In this document: positions 8,901 to 15,929 of the stretch, piece after piece
How the letters are laid out: every line of letters begins with the position of its first letter
Position numbering within the stretch: position 1 is the stretch's first letter
Assembly: GCA_900473175.1 (NCBI GenBank)
Contig: UCKM01000009.1
Coordinates: 40,175 to 104,174 of the forward strand
Length of the DNA: 64,000 bases
From: Hyphomicrobiales bacterium
GTDB taxonomy: Bacteria > Pseudomonadota > Alphaproteobacteria > Rhizobiales > Rhizobiaceae
Reading direction: 5' to 3'
Translations under genes and position numbers: made by a program
Notes under the pieces: model-generated
Database searches by the model: none
The model's input: the letters and a program-made list of their open reading frames with translations, nothing else
Told to the model about the DNA's origin: nothing

Positions 8901-9389
8901 GCGCGCCTCCATTTCCGACTTGAGGCGTGTTAATTCGGCAAAAGCCTTCTTGACCAGATCGTCCTTGCGGGAGAGTTGCGCCGGATCGAAAGCCAGACCA
9001 TCGGGCGGCGGCGTCTTGCCATAGGTGCGGGCCAGCCAGAAGGTTAGATGGAACAGTTCGCGCACGGCATCGGCGGCTTCCTTCGCCGATGTGTCCTTGG
9101 CCTCATGCACGGCGCGGTTGCCAATCTGAACGATGAGCTTGGCCTTGGTGAAGACGGCCTGACCGGCGCGCTTCTGGAAGCTCGGCTCATGGATTAGTGC
9201 CGAAATCCTGTCGTCATAGGGAAAGTGCAGACCGGAATCGTGCTTGTAGGCCCACTGCACGGCGAGCTCCACAGTGCGCCGGGCATAGAACGCTGCGGCG
9301 CGCGGATCGCCGGCAGCGTTCGCCTCCGCCCGTTTCGCGCTGTCGAAGATTTCTGGGAATTCGGCAGCGAGAAAGGCGAAGTTGGACAT
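5970..9389 (-). CDS. hsdR: Type I restriction enzyme, R (motor and nuclease) subunit
   Basis: This 1,139-residue protein is the restriction subunit that translocates and cleaves DNA when the complex meets an unmethylated site. Residues 1-130 resemble a DUF4145 domain, followed by a coiled region (150-200). The HsdR nuclease core is visible as D248 and E263-A-K265 (a PD-(D/E)XK motif), Walker A ATGAGKT is at 377-383, the DEAH box at 474-477, and TATP at 499-502. The arginine-rich helicase motif QIMGRGTRL comes later, and the C-terminus is EcoEI-type. It starts six bases after hsdS with TGAGG upstream. All motor and nuclease residues are present, so it should be active. Confidence 0.96.
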   Translation of the reverse strand: MSNFAFLAAEFPEIFDSAKRAEANAAGDPRAAAFYARRTVELAVQWAYKHDSGLHFPYDDRISALIHEPSFQKRAGQAVFTKAKLIVQIGNRAVHEAKDTSAKEAADAVRELFHLTFWLARTYGKTPPPDGLAFDPAQLSRKDDLVKKAFAELTRLKSEMEARDKAFADLLRDKGELDAELEQARAERDRIRRENEKRPDHHDYSEAETRDLYIDLLLKEAGWKLDQPRDREFPVEGMANNEGRGFVDYVLWGDDGKPLALVEAKRTKRDPRAGQQQAKLYADCLDRKFGQRPVIFYTNGYDHWIWDDTAYPPREVSGFYKKDELQLLIQRRTTRRPMASVPVNRKVADRYYQERAIARVKESFETHKQRKALLVMATGAGKTRTVIALVDTLMRAGWVKRVLFLADRVALVNQAARAFKTFLPETSPVNLVTEKSADGRVFLSTYPTMMNLIDERAKGAARFGPGHFDLVIIDEAHRSVYQRYGAIFDYFDSLLVGLTATPRGEIDRNTYGLFDLEEGVPTDAYSLDQAIADEWLVPPVPISVPLRFVREGIHYDDLSEEEQEQWDMLEWDEEGGEPPDSVSAEAINKWLFNADTVDKVLAHVMTQGVKVAAGDRMGKTIIFAKNQAHADFIEKRFNLAYPHLAGHFARVITFKTEYAQTLIDDFSKKESAPHIAISVDMLDTGIDVPEVVNLVLFKLIRSRTKFWQIMGRGTRLCPDLFGPDEDKEFFRVFDFCQNLEFFRQNPKFVEGRNARSLNEHLFAARFDLIRALDEKNGQHTGYGFAEEGDEYDAGDDVAPSEGKIRTQSLEFLKTYVGSMSLDNFIVRGKRRLVEKYQTEKAWSTLTDKTRDELVNEVAPLPSSVRSELEEAKRFDLLLINLELALLKGSKRFDRLKKQLIEIASALDEQTAIPAIAAQHELILDILSDHWWKGVTVPLLELVRLRLRNFVHHIEPGKKAIIYTDFKDQLGEGTELELPQVGEVEFARFKKKARHFLRQHEDHIALAKLRHGKPLTPTDIEQLQQMLLSAGIGQPVHIEKATEIAHGFGAFVRSLVGLDRHAVAEAFSEFLGDTGATAQQIEFIDMVIEHLTEKGVMDPGLLYESPFVDVAPEGPQQVFDLEKTRRLVAVIKELNESAAG

Positions 9390-9395
9390 GGAGCC

Positions 9396-10511
9396 TCAGA
9401 GTTGACCAGTGAAAGCGCGGTGTTGAAGGGAGGTGAAAAGCGACTCCAGGTTTCTCAGATGTAGCTCGGATGTTATCAGGCTAGCTCTTAACTTTTTCCA
9501 CAAGGAGGCAAATCGTTGTTGTTCCGTCAGCGTAGGCAAGGGGACGAATGCCTTTTTCAAAGCGCCGACATTCAAGTGCTGCTGAATCTGTCCTCTTTGT
9601 TCTGAAAGGACAATCTGCTTGCCAATAGGGGAATTGATAAAAGTGCTCAAAAATTGAGAATCTAATTTTTCCGGATCGGGTGAAACAATTAGGACGTCAA
9701 TTGCATTCGATCCGTGCAAGTCGGCGCCAACGACGGCCGCCTTACCTGGCTGGCCTGTCCTTACGACCACAACGTCTCCTTCGAAGATGCGGGTTTTGGC
9801 AAGGGGCCCTTCATTATCGGAACCAGAAAAATAAACAACATCCGTCAAATCAAAGCCTTCAACTTTAATGTTTTGCGACCTGATAGCGATCACGCCCTGA
9901 TCGGTGTAATAGGAAGCCGGCTTCACCACTATGCCAACCGTTATTCGTTTGGAAAGGTCGTCTAGGCTTTGAGTTGGCCAGTTCATGTCATTCTTTCGAA
10001 GATCCCCGAACATCTCCACAAAGATCGATTGAGTGAGGCTGTCGAGTTGCGCGATCGCCTGGTGGCGCTTCTGGCGAAGCTGATGGACCTTGTCCAGGAT
10101 CGCGGCAATCCGCTTCTGCTCGTGTAGAGGGGGGAGGGGGATTTCGAGACGCTTTAAGAATTTATAATGACGACTGTAGCCAGCACTCGGAATATTTGCG
10201 AATTGGAGGAAATGGCAAACATACTTCAAGTCTGCCTTGGTGGGATGTCGCAGCTGGAGGACCTTCACACCGTCTGCCCCCATGCAGAATGGAAAATCTA
10301 CAAACTTTAATGCCCGCGTGTGATCGCCGAAAACGATCCATGGACCTTGGCCGTTAACTAAGTTGGATGCTTCATTAGAATACCCTCCAATAAAGCCCTG
10401 ACCTTGGTCGATGATTGGATAGTGACCAAACGGTAAGTAGTCGCCTTTTTGGATCTTGGCATTACCACCCGAGGCATCTCGAACTACTTCTTCAAACTCT
10501 GAGAGGTTCAA
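9396..10511 (-). CDS. hsdS: Type I restriction-modification specificity subunit
   Basis: The 371-residue subunit chooses the bipartite DNA target for the HsdM/HsdR complex. Two target-recognition domains are separated by a central conserved helix: TRD1 at about 1-120, then PLPPLHEQKRIAAILDKVH and following helix to ~165, TRD2 at about 175-330, and a second conserved repeat, PLPTLTEQQRFASLWKKL, near the end. The two repeats are the family hallmark. Its ATG overlaps the hsdM stop by four bases, and hsdR follows six bases downstream, so the three are one transcript. The TRD sequences are not ones whose target I can predict. Confidence 0.94.
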   Translation of the reverse strand: MNLSEFEEVVRDASGGNAKIQKGDYLPFGHYPIIDQGQGFIGGYSNEASNLVNGQGPWIVFGDHTRALKFVDFPFCMGADGVKVLQLRHPTKADLKYVCHFLQFANIPSAGYSRHYKFLKRLEIPLPPLHEQKRIAAILDKVHQLRQKRHQAIAQLDSLTQSIFVEMFGDLRKNDMNWPTQSLDDLSKRITVGIVVKPASYYTDQGVIAIRSQNIKVEGFDLTDVVYFSGSDNEGPLAKTRIFEGDVVVVRTGQPGKAAVVGADLHGSNAIDVLIVSPDPEKLDSQFLSTFINSPIGKQIVLSEQRGQIQQHLNVGALKKAFVPLPTLTEQQRFASLWKKLRASLITSELHLRNLESLFTSLQHRAFTGQL

Positions 10512-12058
10512 AGCATCGCCTCCAGCTCTTTCAAGCCCGCCGCAATCTCATCTTCCAGCTCAAGCAGTTCTGCGATGATTTCCTTGGGCGGGCGGTGGTC
10601 GTCGGCCTCGTGCACCACCTCCTTGTAGCGATTGAGTGAGAGGTCGTAGTCGGCAGCGGCGATGTCCTCACGCTTCACCGTAAAGCTCTGGCCAGTGCGC
10701 GGGTTCTCGCGCTCGCTGCCGTTGCGTTCTCCCCAACGGGCGACAACATCCGGTAGGTTGTTCTTTGCATGCTCGTCTTCACTTAGCTCCTTTGTCGGCA
10801 CTGGTCCCAATTTTTCCTCGGCCACCAGCATCTGGCGCTTGTCGTCCAGACTCATGCCATCGGCCTGAACGTCGTAGAACCAGACATGATCGGTGCCGCC
10901 GGAACTGGTCTTGGTGAAGAAGACGATCGCCGTTGAGACGCCAGCGTAAGGCTTGAATACGCCGGACGGCAGCTTCACGATCGCGTCCAGCTTGTGGTCG
11001 TCCACCAGCATCTTGCGGATCGCCTTGTGCGCCGTCGATGAGCCGAACAAAACGCCATCCGGAACAATCACGGCTGCGCGCCCACCAGGCTTCAAGAGCC
11101 TCAGGAAAAGCGCCATGAACAGAAGCTCGGTTTTCTTCGTCTTGACGATGGCAAGCAGGTCATTGGCCGTCGTCTCGTAGTCGAGCGAGCCGGCAAAGGG
11201 CGGATTGGCAAGAATCAGCGAATATTTGTCGGCATCATCACTATGGCTGGAAGAGAGCGAGTCCCTATAGCGAATGTCTGCGCCTTCCACGCCATGCAGC
11301 TGCATGTTCATTGAGCCAATTCGCAGCATGGTCTGGTCAAAATCGTAGCCGTGGAACATCGTGTTGTGAAAGTGCTTGTTGAGCGACGTATCCATGAACA
11401 GCTTGCTGTGATGCTCGCGCAGATGCTCGCCAGCCGCGACGAGAAAGCCGCAGGTGCCGCTCGCCGGGTCGCAGATCACATCGTTCGGTGTTGGCTTGGT
11501 TAGTTCCACCATCAATCTGATGATGTGACGGGGCGTGCGAAACTGGCCGTTCTGCCCGGCGCTGGCGATCTTGGAGAGCATATACTCATACAAATCTCCC
11601 TTAGTATCGCGGTCCTCCATCGGAATGTCCGCGAGCATGTCAACCACCTTGGCAAGGAGACCAGGCGTTGGGATGGTGAAGCGCGCGTCTCGCATATGTT
11701 CGGAGTGGGCCGTGCCGTCCTTAGCCATGTCGCGCAGGAAGGGGAAAACAAACTCAGACACAAGCAAGAACATGCGGCCCGGATCGGCATTCTTCAGCTT
11801 CGACCAGCGCATCTCGTCATAAGTGACATCATTGCCATCCCGGTCCTGCCGATAGACGCCTTCTGGAAAGATCACTCGCTCCATTGGCTTCCCGAGCAGA
11901 TTGGCTTTGTTCTCCTCCCGCGTTTGGATGTCATCCAGCCCGCGCATAAAGAGGAGGTAGGTGATCTGCTCGATCACCTCGAGCGGGTTGGCTATGCCGC
12001 CCGCCCAGAAGGCGTTCCAAACCTGATCAACCTTCGAGCGAATTTCACCTGTGAGCAT
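10508..12058 (-). CDS. hsdM: Type I DNA N6-adenine methyltransferase subunit
   Basis: The 516-residue protein modifies adenine at the site chosen by HsdS. The N-terminal helical domain (about 1-140) is followed by the methyltransferase fold. The AdoMet motif DPASGTCG is at 197-204 and the catalytic NPPF at 285-288. AAGGGAC lies four bases before the ATG. It is the first gene of the hsd operon, and a 138-base divergent promoter region separates it from the 12197 gene on the other strand. Length and motifs are normal for the family. Confidence 0.96.
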   Translation of the reverse strand: MLTGEIRSKVDQVWNAFWAGGIANPLEVIEQITYLLFMRGLDDIQTREENKANLLGKPMERVIFPEGVYRQDRDGNDVTYDEMRWSKLKNADPGRMFLLVSEFVFPFLRDMAKDGTAHSEHMRDARFTIPTPGLLAKVVDMLADIPMEDRDTKGDLYEYMLSKIASAGQNGQFRTPRHIIRLMVELTKPTPNDVICDPASGTCGFLVAAGEHLREHHSKLFMDTSLNKHFHNTMFHGYDFDQTMLRIGSMNMQLHGVEGADIRYRDSLSSSHSDDADKYSLILANPPFAGSLDYETTANDLLAIVKTKKTELLFMALFLRLLKPGGRAAVIVPDGVLFGSSTAHKAIRKMLVDDHKLDAIVKLPSGVFKPYAGVSTAIVFFTKTSSGGTDHVWFYDVQADGMSLDDKRQMLVAEEKLGPVPTKELSEDEHAKNNLPDVVARWGERNGSERENPRTGQSFTVKREDIAAADYDLSLNRYKEVVHEADDHRPPKEIIAELLELEDEIAAGLKELEAML

Positions 12059-12196
12059 GCCAGTCCCTTACAACTCAGTTTTTGCGGACCTTAGCAGCGC
12101 TATCTTGAACGGCAAGTGGCCCGCAGCGCGATCTCTGGACAGCAAAGAGAAAAGCAGAAATAGTCCACTAAAAAACGGGAATCGGGGGGGATCAAT

Positions 12197-13147
12197 GTGA
12201 GCGATATCAAGCTCTTTCATTTCAATGCCGGACAAGTGCAGGAGCTCATTGGAACAGCCGTTCAGATAGAGAAATCGTTGCAGGTTCTGTTTGAACGCAA
12301 TCTCGAATCCCTCCTCGGAATTCGCTTCCTCGCTTCCGAACATGCAACCGGGTCCGTGCATGGCGGCCGAATCGATACCCTCGGCCTTGATGAGGACAAC
12401 TGTCCCGTCATCATCGAATACAAACGTGCGGTGAACGAAAACGTCATCAATCAAGGGCTTTTCTACCTTGATTGGCTGTTGGACCATCGGAAAGAGTTTC
12501 AGTGGCTGGTGCTTGAAAAGCTCGGGCCTGAGGCTGCAAACAGTGTAGACTGGTCCGCGCCTCGTCTACTTTGCATTGCCGGAGATTTTACCAAATATGA
12601 CGCACACGCGGTCAAGCAGATTGCCCGCAACATCGAATTGATCCGCTATCGCCGTTTTGGCGAAGACCTGCTTATGATGGAGCTGGTTCATACACCCAAG
12701 GTGGCTCGCATCACGCAACCAGCACCTCACCAGTCAATGAGCGCAGAGGTAACAAACGACGATTCTAACAATTCGCCCGATCCCTATTGGGCTAACCGGA
12801 TGGGACATAAGCTCTCTCAGTCTTCACCAGAGCTTCGCGACCTCTACGATGCTACCCATCAGTTTCTGGTTAGTCTCGGCGATGACGTTCAAGTGAGAGA
12901 ACTGAAGCAATACACCGCCTTCAAGCGCATCAAGAACTTCACCTGCTTGCAAATCTATCCTCAGGCCAAGACATTGACCGCTTATGTCCGGCTAAACCCT
13001 ACAACTGTCGATGTGGAACCTGGTTTTTCGCGCGACGTCACGAGCATCGGGCATCATGGCACGGGCGATTTGGAGCTGTCGTTGAAGTCGATGAGCGATT
13101 TCGAACGAGCACAACCTCTATTTCGGCGCGCCTACGAAGAGTCATGA
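12197..13147 (+). CDS. DUF5655-type protein with PD-(D/E)XK-like nuclease fold
   Basis: The 316-residue protein begins with GTG after a G-rich ribosome binding site. Its N-terminal half has the pattern of a restriction-like nuclease: R58-I-D60, then E74-Y-K76, and Q86 in the following helix. The C-terminal part (about 210-316, including QYTAFKRIKNFTCLQIYP) resembles DUF5655, a domain predicted to bind nucleic acid. It is divergent from hsdM and six bases ahead of the DUF429 gene, so the two are probably co-transcribed. A DNA-cleaving defence role is inferred from fold pattern and place, not demonstrated. Confidence 0.75.
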   Translation: MSDIKLFHFNAGQVQELIGTAVQIEKSLQVLFERNLESLLGIRFLASEHATGSVHGGRIDTLGLDEDNCPVIIEYKRAVNENVINQGLFYLDWLLDHRKEFQWLVLEKLGPEAANSVDWSAPRLLCIAGDFTKYDAHAVKQIARNIELIRYRRFGEDLLMMELVHTPKVARITQPAPHQSMSAEVTNDDSNNSPDPYWANRMGHKLSQSSPELRDLYDATHQFLVSLGDDVQVRELKQYTAFKRIKNFTCLQIYPQAKTLTAYVRLNPTTVDVEPGFSRDVTSIGHHGTGDLELSLKSMSDFERAQPLFRRAYEES

Positions 13148-13153
13148 AATCAG

Positions 13154-13990
13154 ATGTCACCAAAAGCATTTACGATCGTTGGCTTCGATTCTGCCTGGAC
13201 CGACAAGCCCAAAGCTCCGGGCGCAGTCTGTGTCATACGATCCAATTCCGATGGGAAACTGACCTACAGAGAGCCGCAACTGGCGTCGTTTGCGCAGGCG
13301 CTCGACATCATCCGTGATGAGCGCGACCGCAGTCGCTTATGCCTGGTTGCCATTGACCAGCCGACGATCGTTCCAAATCTCACGAGCTTACGTCCGGTCG
13401 ATCGTATTGCCGGTGCGCTTATCTCGTGGCTCGGCGGCGGTGTTCAGCCAGCAAATCGCTCAAAGATCGGCATGTTCGATGACGCAGCGCCCATCTGGAA
13501 ATTCAAAGAAGCTCTCGGTGCCATCGAGGATCCCGAAGCTGCTCGCACTGCAGCGGATGGGCTTTTCATCATGGAGGTGTTCCCGGCGCTTGCCCTTGCC
13601 GGCTTGAACAGTGCGTTTTGCGATCGCCTCAAGGGCCCGCGCTACAACCCAGAACGGCGGAAAACATTCAACCTCGCTCACTGGCATGATGTAATCGATA
13701 CAATACAGCGGTTCGGCACACTCGCCGCAATCGAGCTTATTGACGATTGGTGTGACACGACCCGGTCTGTTCACACACCTAGGAAAGCGGACCAGGACAA
13801 GCTTGACGCGATGATCTGCGCCTTGATCGGCCTGCATTGGCTCACTGCGCCGCGCAAGCAGTCGATGATGATTGGAGACCTGCAGAACGGCTATATGATT
13901 GCCCCGTCCATCGATGGCATTCACGCCCGGATTCTGGCGAAAGCGCGCGAGAGGGGAGTTCCTATCGATGGGCAGCTGCTCGTCACTTAG
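13154..13990 (+). CDS. DUF429 protein, predicted RNase-H-like nuclease
   Basis: This 278-residue protein opens with the DUF429 signature: a first strand ending in an aspartate (IVGFDSAW) and a second acidic motif, AIDQP. Together with later acidic residues (EVFPALA, DKLDAMICAL) these fit a predicted RNase-H-like active site. It starts six bases after the DUF5655 gene, suggesting one operon. DUF429 proteins are conserved but poorly characterised; nuclease activity is a prediction for the family. Beside a type I restriction operon, a role in defence or nucleic-acid turnover is plausible. Confidence 0.75.
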   Translation: MSPKAFTIVGFDSAWTDKPKAPGAVCVIRSNSDGKLTYREPQLASFAQALDIIRDERDRSRLCLVAIDQPTIVPNLTSLRPVDRIAGALISWLGGGVQPANRSKIGMFDDAAPIWKFKEALGAIEDPEAARTAADGLFIMEVFPALALAGLNSAFCDRLKGPRYNPERRKTFNLAHWHDVIDTIQRFGTLAAIELIDDWCDTTRSVHTPRKADQDKLDAMICALIGLHWLTAPRKQSMMIGDLQNGYMIAPSIDGIHARILAKARERGVPIDGQLLVT

Positions 13991-14005
13991 CCCCGGCACG
14001 CACCC

Positions 14006-14045
14006 GGCACACCTGACAGGATTCGAACCTGTGACCTCTGCCTTC
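14006..14045 (-). repeat. Inverted copy of the 3' half of tRNA-Arg (attachment-site-like fragment)
   Basis: The minus strand reproduces the tRNA-Arg gene at 14139-14215 from the anticodon loop to the acceptor end. Thirty-one bases (14015-14045) are identical and the next nine differ at two positions. The 5' half (D arm and anticodon) is missing, so it is not a functional tRNA. The 3' half of a tRNA is what tyrosine integrases duplicate on integration, but this copy is inverted relative to the intact gene. Confidence 0.75.
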
Positions 14046-14138
14046 TGGATATCGCACCATCTCCAAAATTCGCCATTGAAGCCTTGGCCCGCATCGGCTA
14101 GAAACGCTTCGCGCATGTAAGGCCAACGCCTTGTGTCA

Positions 14139-14215
14139 GCACCCGTAGCTCAGCTGGATAGAGTGCTGCCCTCCGAAGGCAGAGGTCACAGGTTCGAATC
14201 CTGTCGGGTGCGCCA
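14139..14215 (+). tRNA. tRNA-Arg (anticodon CCG)
   Basis: The 77-base gene folds as a full cloverleaf. The acceptor arms are GCACCCG and CGGGTGC, followed by an encoded GCCA. The anticodon stem CTGCC/GGCAG holds the loop CTCCGAA (anticodon CCG), and the T arm contains GGTTCGAATCC. It is intact at both ends. An inverted copy of its 3' half lies 94 bases upstream, so this tRNA or a paralogue has served as an integration target. Confidence 0.95.
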
Positions 14216-14428
14216 AATACCGCCGATTGCCCCACAAATTGATATATTTTCTCTTTTATTATCAAGAAGATAACGATCTGCGGCACGGTTAAGGATGTTG
14301 CTCACGTATGCTCCGCCGTTTCGCACGGCCCACGAGTTGTCGCACGAGGTGTCTTTGGAGGCTTGACGTAGCCAACACACCGTCGTGAGGTTCAAACGGT
14401 GCTCAACAGCACGACGCAGCAGCTACGA

Positions 14429-14857
14429 TCAGTTGACCATATTCTCCCGAAACAGCGTCTCGATCAGCGGGCATTCCGGTAGCGTGCCGTCGGCGCATTG
14501 GGCTACCATGTCTTTGAGCACGCGTTCCATGCGTCTGAGATCGGCGATCTTCGCCTGGATGTCGTCGAGATGGGTGGCGGCAACGGCGCGCGCCTCGGCG
14601 CAAGGCTGATCGCGCTCGTCGACCAGCCGCAGTAACTCGCGGACTTCATCCAGTGAGAAACCAAGCTCGCGTGCCCGCAAGATGAAGCGAAGGCGCCGCT
14701 CGTGTGTAGTGTCATAGCTGCGATAGCCGGCTGCCGTGCGCGGTGGTTCGGGGAGAAGGCCGACCTTCTCATAGTAGCGAACCGTCGCCAGGTTGCTGCC
14801 CGTCCGCCGGGCGAGCTCCGCTCGTTGCAGGCCCTTCACCCCCGCGTGATCGCGCAT
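14429..14857 (-). CDS. merR: Mercury-responsive MerR transcriptional regulator
   Basis: The 142-residue protein represses and, when Hg(II) binds, activates the divergent mer promoter. An N-terminal winged helix (TGSNLATVRYYEKVGLL) is followed by a long dimerisation helix. The three mercury-binding cysteines are C86, C121 and C129, spaced 35 and 8 residues apart, close to the classical MerR spacing. AAGAGGA precedes the ATG. It is divergent from merT, and the 85-base gap contains the expected operator, so it is likely autoregulated. Confidence 0.94.
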   Translation of the reverse strand: MRDHAGVKGLQRAELARRTGSNLATVRYYEKVGLLPEPPRTAAGYRSYDTTHERRLRFILRARELGFSLDEVRELLRLVDERDQPCAEARAVAATHLDDIQAKIADLRRMERVLKDMVAQCADGTLPECPLIETLFRENMVN

Positions 14858-14870
14858 CGCAAAAATCCTC

Positions 14871-14901
14871 TTGACCCTGTAGTGACTACAGACTGCATCC
14901 T
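14871..14901 (+). promoter_or_regulatory. mer operator-promoter with MerR dyad
   Basis: A -35 element TTGACC (14871-14876) is followed by the perfect dyad CTGTAGTGACTACAG (14877-14891) and a -10-like CATCCT at 14896-14901, giving a 19-base spacer. An over-long spacer with a dyad between the two boxes is the diagnostic layout of promoters that MerR untwists when mercury binds. It drives merTPF-merBA to the right and overlaps merR control to the left. Confidence 0.85.
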
Positions 14902-14942
14902 ACGCTTCGGTAGGAGTTTCGGCAAGGGAAGCGAGGTCGGAC

Positions 14943-15368
14943 ATGGGTGCATCGCGATCAGGAATTGCGGGCTCGACACCTGTTGCGTCGGACCTCTCCT
15001 CGTCCGAGCGGAGCGAGGCGGGACGACAGCGTATGCTCGCCGTTGGCGGCATTCTCGGCGCGCTCGCGGCTTCGTCCTGCTGCATCATTCCGCTGATTCT
15101 GTTCAGCCTCGGCATCGGCGGCGCGTGGATCGGCAATCTGACGGCTCTGGCGCCTTACAAGCCGCTCTTTGTCACCGGAACGGCAGCGGTTCTCGGGTAC
15201 GGCTACTATCTCGTCTATTGGAAGCCCAAGCGGGCCTGCAGCGGTAACGCCGCTTGCGCGCGCCCAATTCCGAGCCGCCTCATTCAGATCGTGCTCTGGA
15301 TCGCGACACTGCTCGTCATCGCTGCCTTCGCCTTCGACTCCGTCGCTCCGCTGCTGCTTCGCGCCTGA
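14943..15368 (+). CDS. merT: Mercuric ion transporter MerT
   Basis: The 141-residue inner-membrane protein takes Hg(II) from MerP into the cytoplasm. It has three hydrophobic segments (about 32-58, 70-92 and 112-136). The vicinal pair C46-C47 is in the first helix, and C99 and C105 in the loop after the second, all expected for MerT. About 20 extra residues precede the first helix compared with typical MerT, so the true start may be internal. GAGG lies before the ATG. It is the first gene of the mer operon after the MerR-controlled promoter. Confidence 0.92.
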   Translation: MGASRSGIAGSTPVASDLSSSERSEAGRQRMLAVGGILGALAASSCCIIPLILFSLGIGGAWIGNLTALAPYKPLFVTGTAAVLGYGYYLVYWKPKRACSGNAACARPIPSRLIQIVLWIATLLVIAAFAFDSVAPLLLRA

Positions 15369-15387
15369 GACCAAGAGGAGATTTGCC

Positions 15388-15681
15388 ATGAAGAAAAGCC
15401 TGAGCGCTTTTGCCCTGATCGGCTCGATGATGGTGGCCCCCACTGCCTGGGCCGGCGAGCGCACTGTCACCTTCGCAGTCGACAACATGACCTGTGCTTC
15501 CTGCCCCTACATCGTGAAGAACTCTATGGCCGCGGTCCCAGGCGTCGCGAAGGTCGCTGTGTCATTCCAAGCCCAGACGGCGACCGTGACCTTCGATGAC
15601 GCAAAGACAAACCCAGGCGCCATTGCGGCCGCCAGCGCGAATGCCGGCTACCCCGCACATCCAAGACCGCAGGGTAGCTGA
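15388..15681 (+). CDS. merP: Periplasmic mercury-binding protein MerP
   Basis: The 97-residue protein carries Hg(II) across the periplasm to MerT or MerF. Residues 1-22 are a signal peptide ending AWA-G. The mature part is one heavy-metal-associated domain with the metal site NMTCASC and the family's VKVSFQ-like core (VAVSFQAQTATVTF). AGAGGAG precedes the ATG. It lies 19 bases after merT and overlaps nothing, and merF starts two bases after its stop. Confidence 0.93.
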   Translation: MKKSLSAFALIGSMMVAPTAWAGERTVTFAVDNMTCASCPYIVKNSMAAVPGVAKVAVSFQAQTATVTFDDAKTNPGAIAAASANAGYPAHPRPQGS

Positions 15682-15682
15682 G

Positions 15683-15925
15683 ATGACAGACCGGGCGGCG
15701 ATCTGGGCAAGCATAGCCGGCACCATCCTCGCTGCGATCTGCTGCGCAACGCCGCTCCTTATTGCGAGCCTCTCCCTGACGGGTCTTGCCACTTGGCTGA
15801 CAGGTGCAGGCCCATTCGCTCTTGCCCTGACAGCCATAGGCGTCGGCCTCATCGCATGGGCAGTCCATCATCGCCGGGCAGGAACGGTGAGCTGCGAGAT
15901 GAAGACTCTCAAAGAAAAAGTGTGA
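15683..15925 (+). CDS. merF: Mercury transporter MerF
   Basis: The 80-residue protein has two hydrophobic segments (about 7-30 and 38-60) with the vicinal cysteine pair in AAICCATPLL, as in MerF, a small alternative mercury importer. A further cysteine near the C-terminus (SCEM) may be the second metal site. The start at 15683 is chosen because it immediately follows the merP stop and gives the normal MerF length; a frame reaching upstream would overlap merP. It is followed by the fused merBA four bases later. Confidence 0.88.
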   Translation: MTDRAAIWASIAGTILAAICCATPLLIASLSLTGLATWLTGAGPFALALTAIGVGLIAWAVHHRRAGTVSCEMKTLKEKV

Positions 15926-15929
15926 AGCC

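Noticed and set aside
14006..14045. A second functional tRNA-Arg on the minus strand
   Set aside because: The 5' half with D arm and anticodon is missing, so it cannot fold as a tRNA.
14098..14286. Minus-strand peptide frame over tRNA-Arg
   Set aside because: It is the familiar false protein read from the antisense of a tRNA gene.
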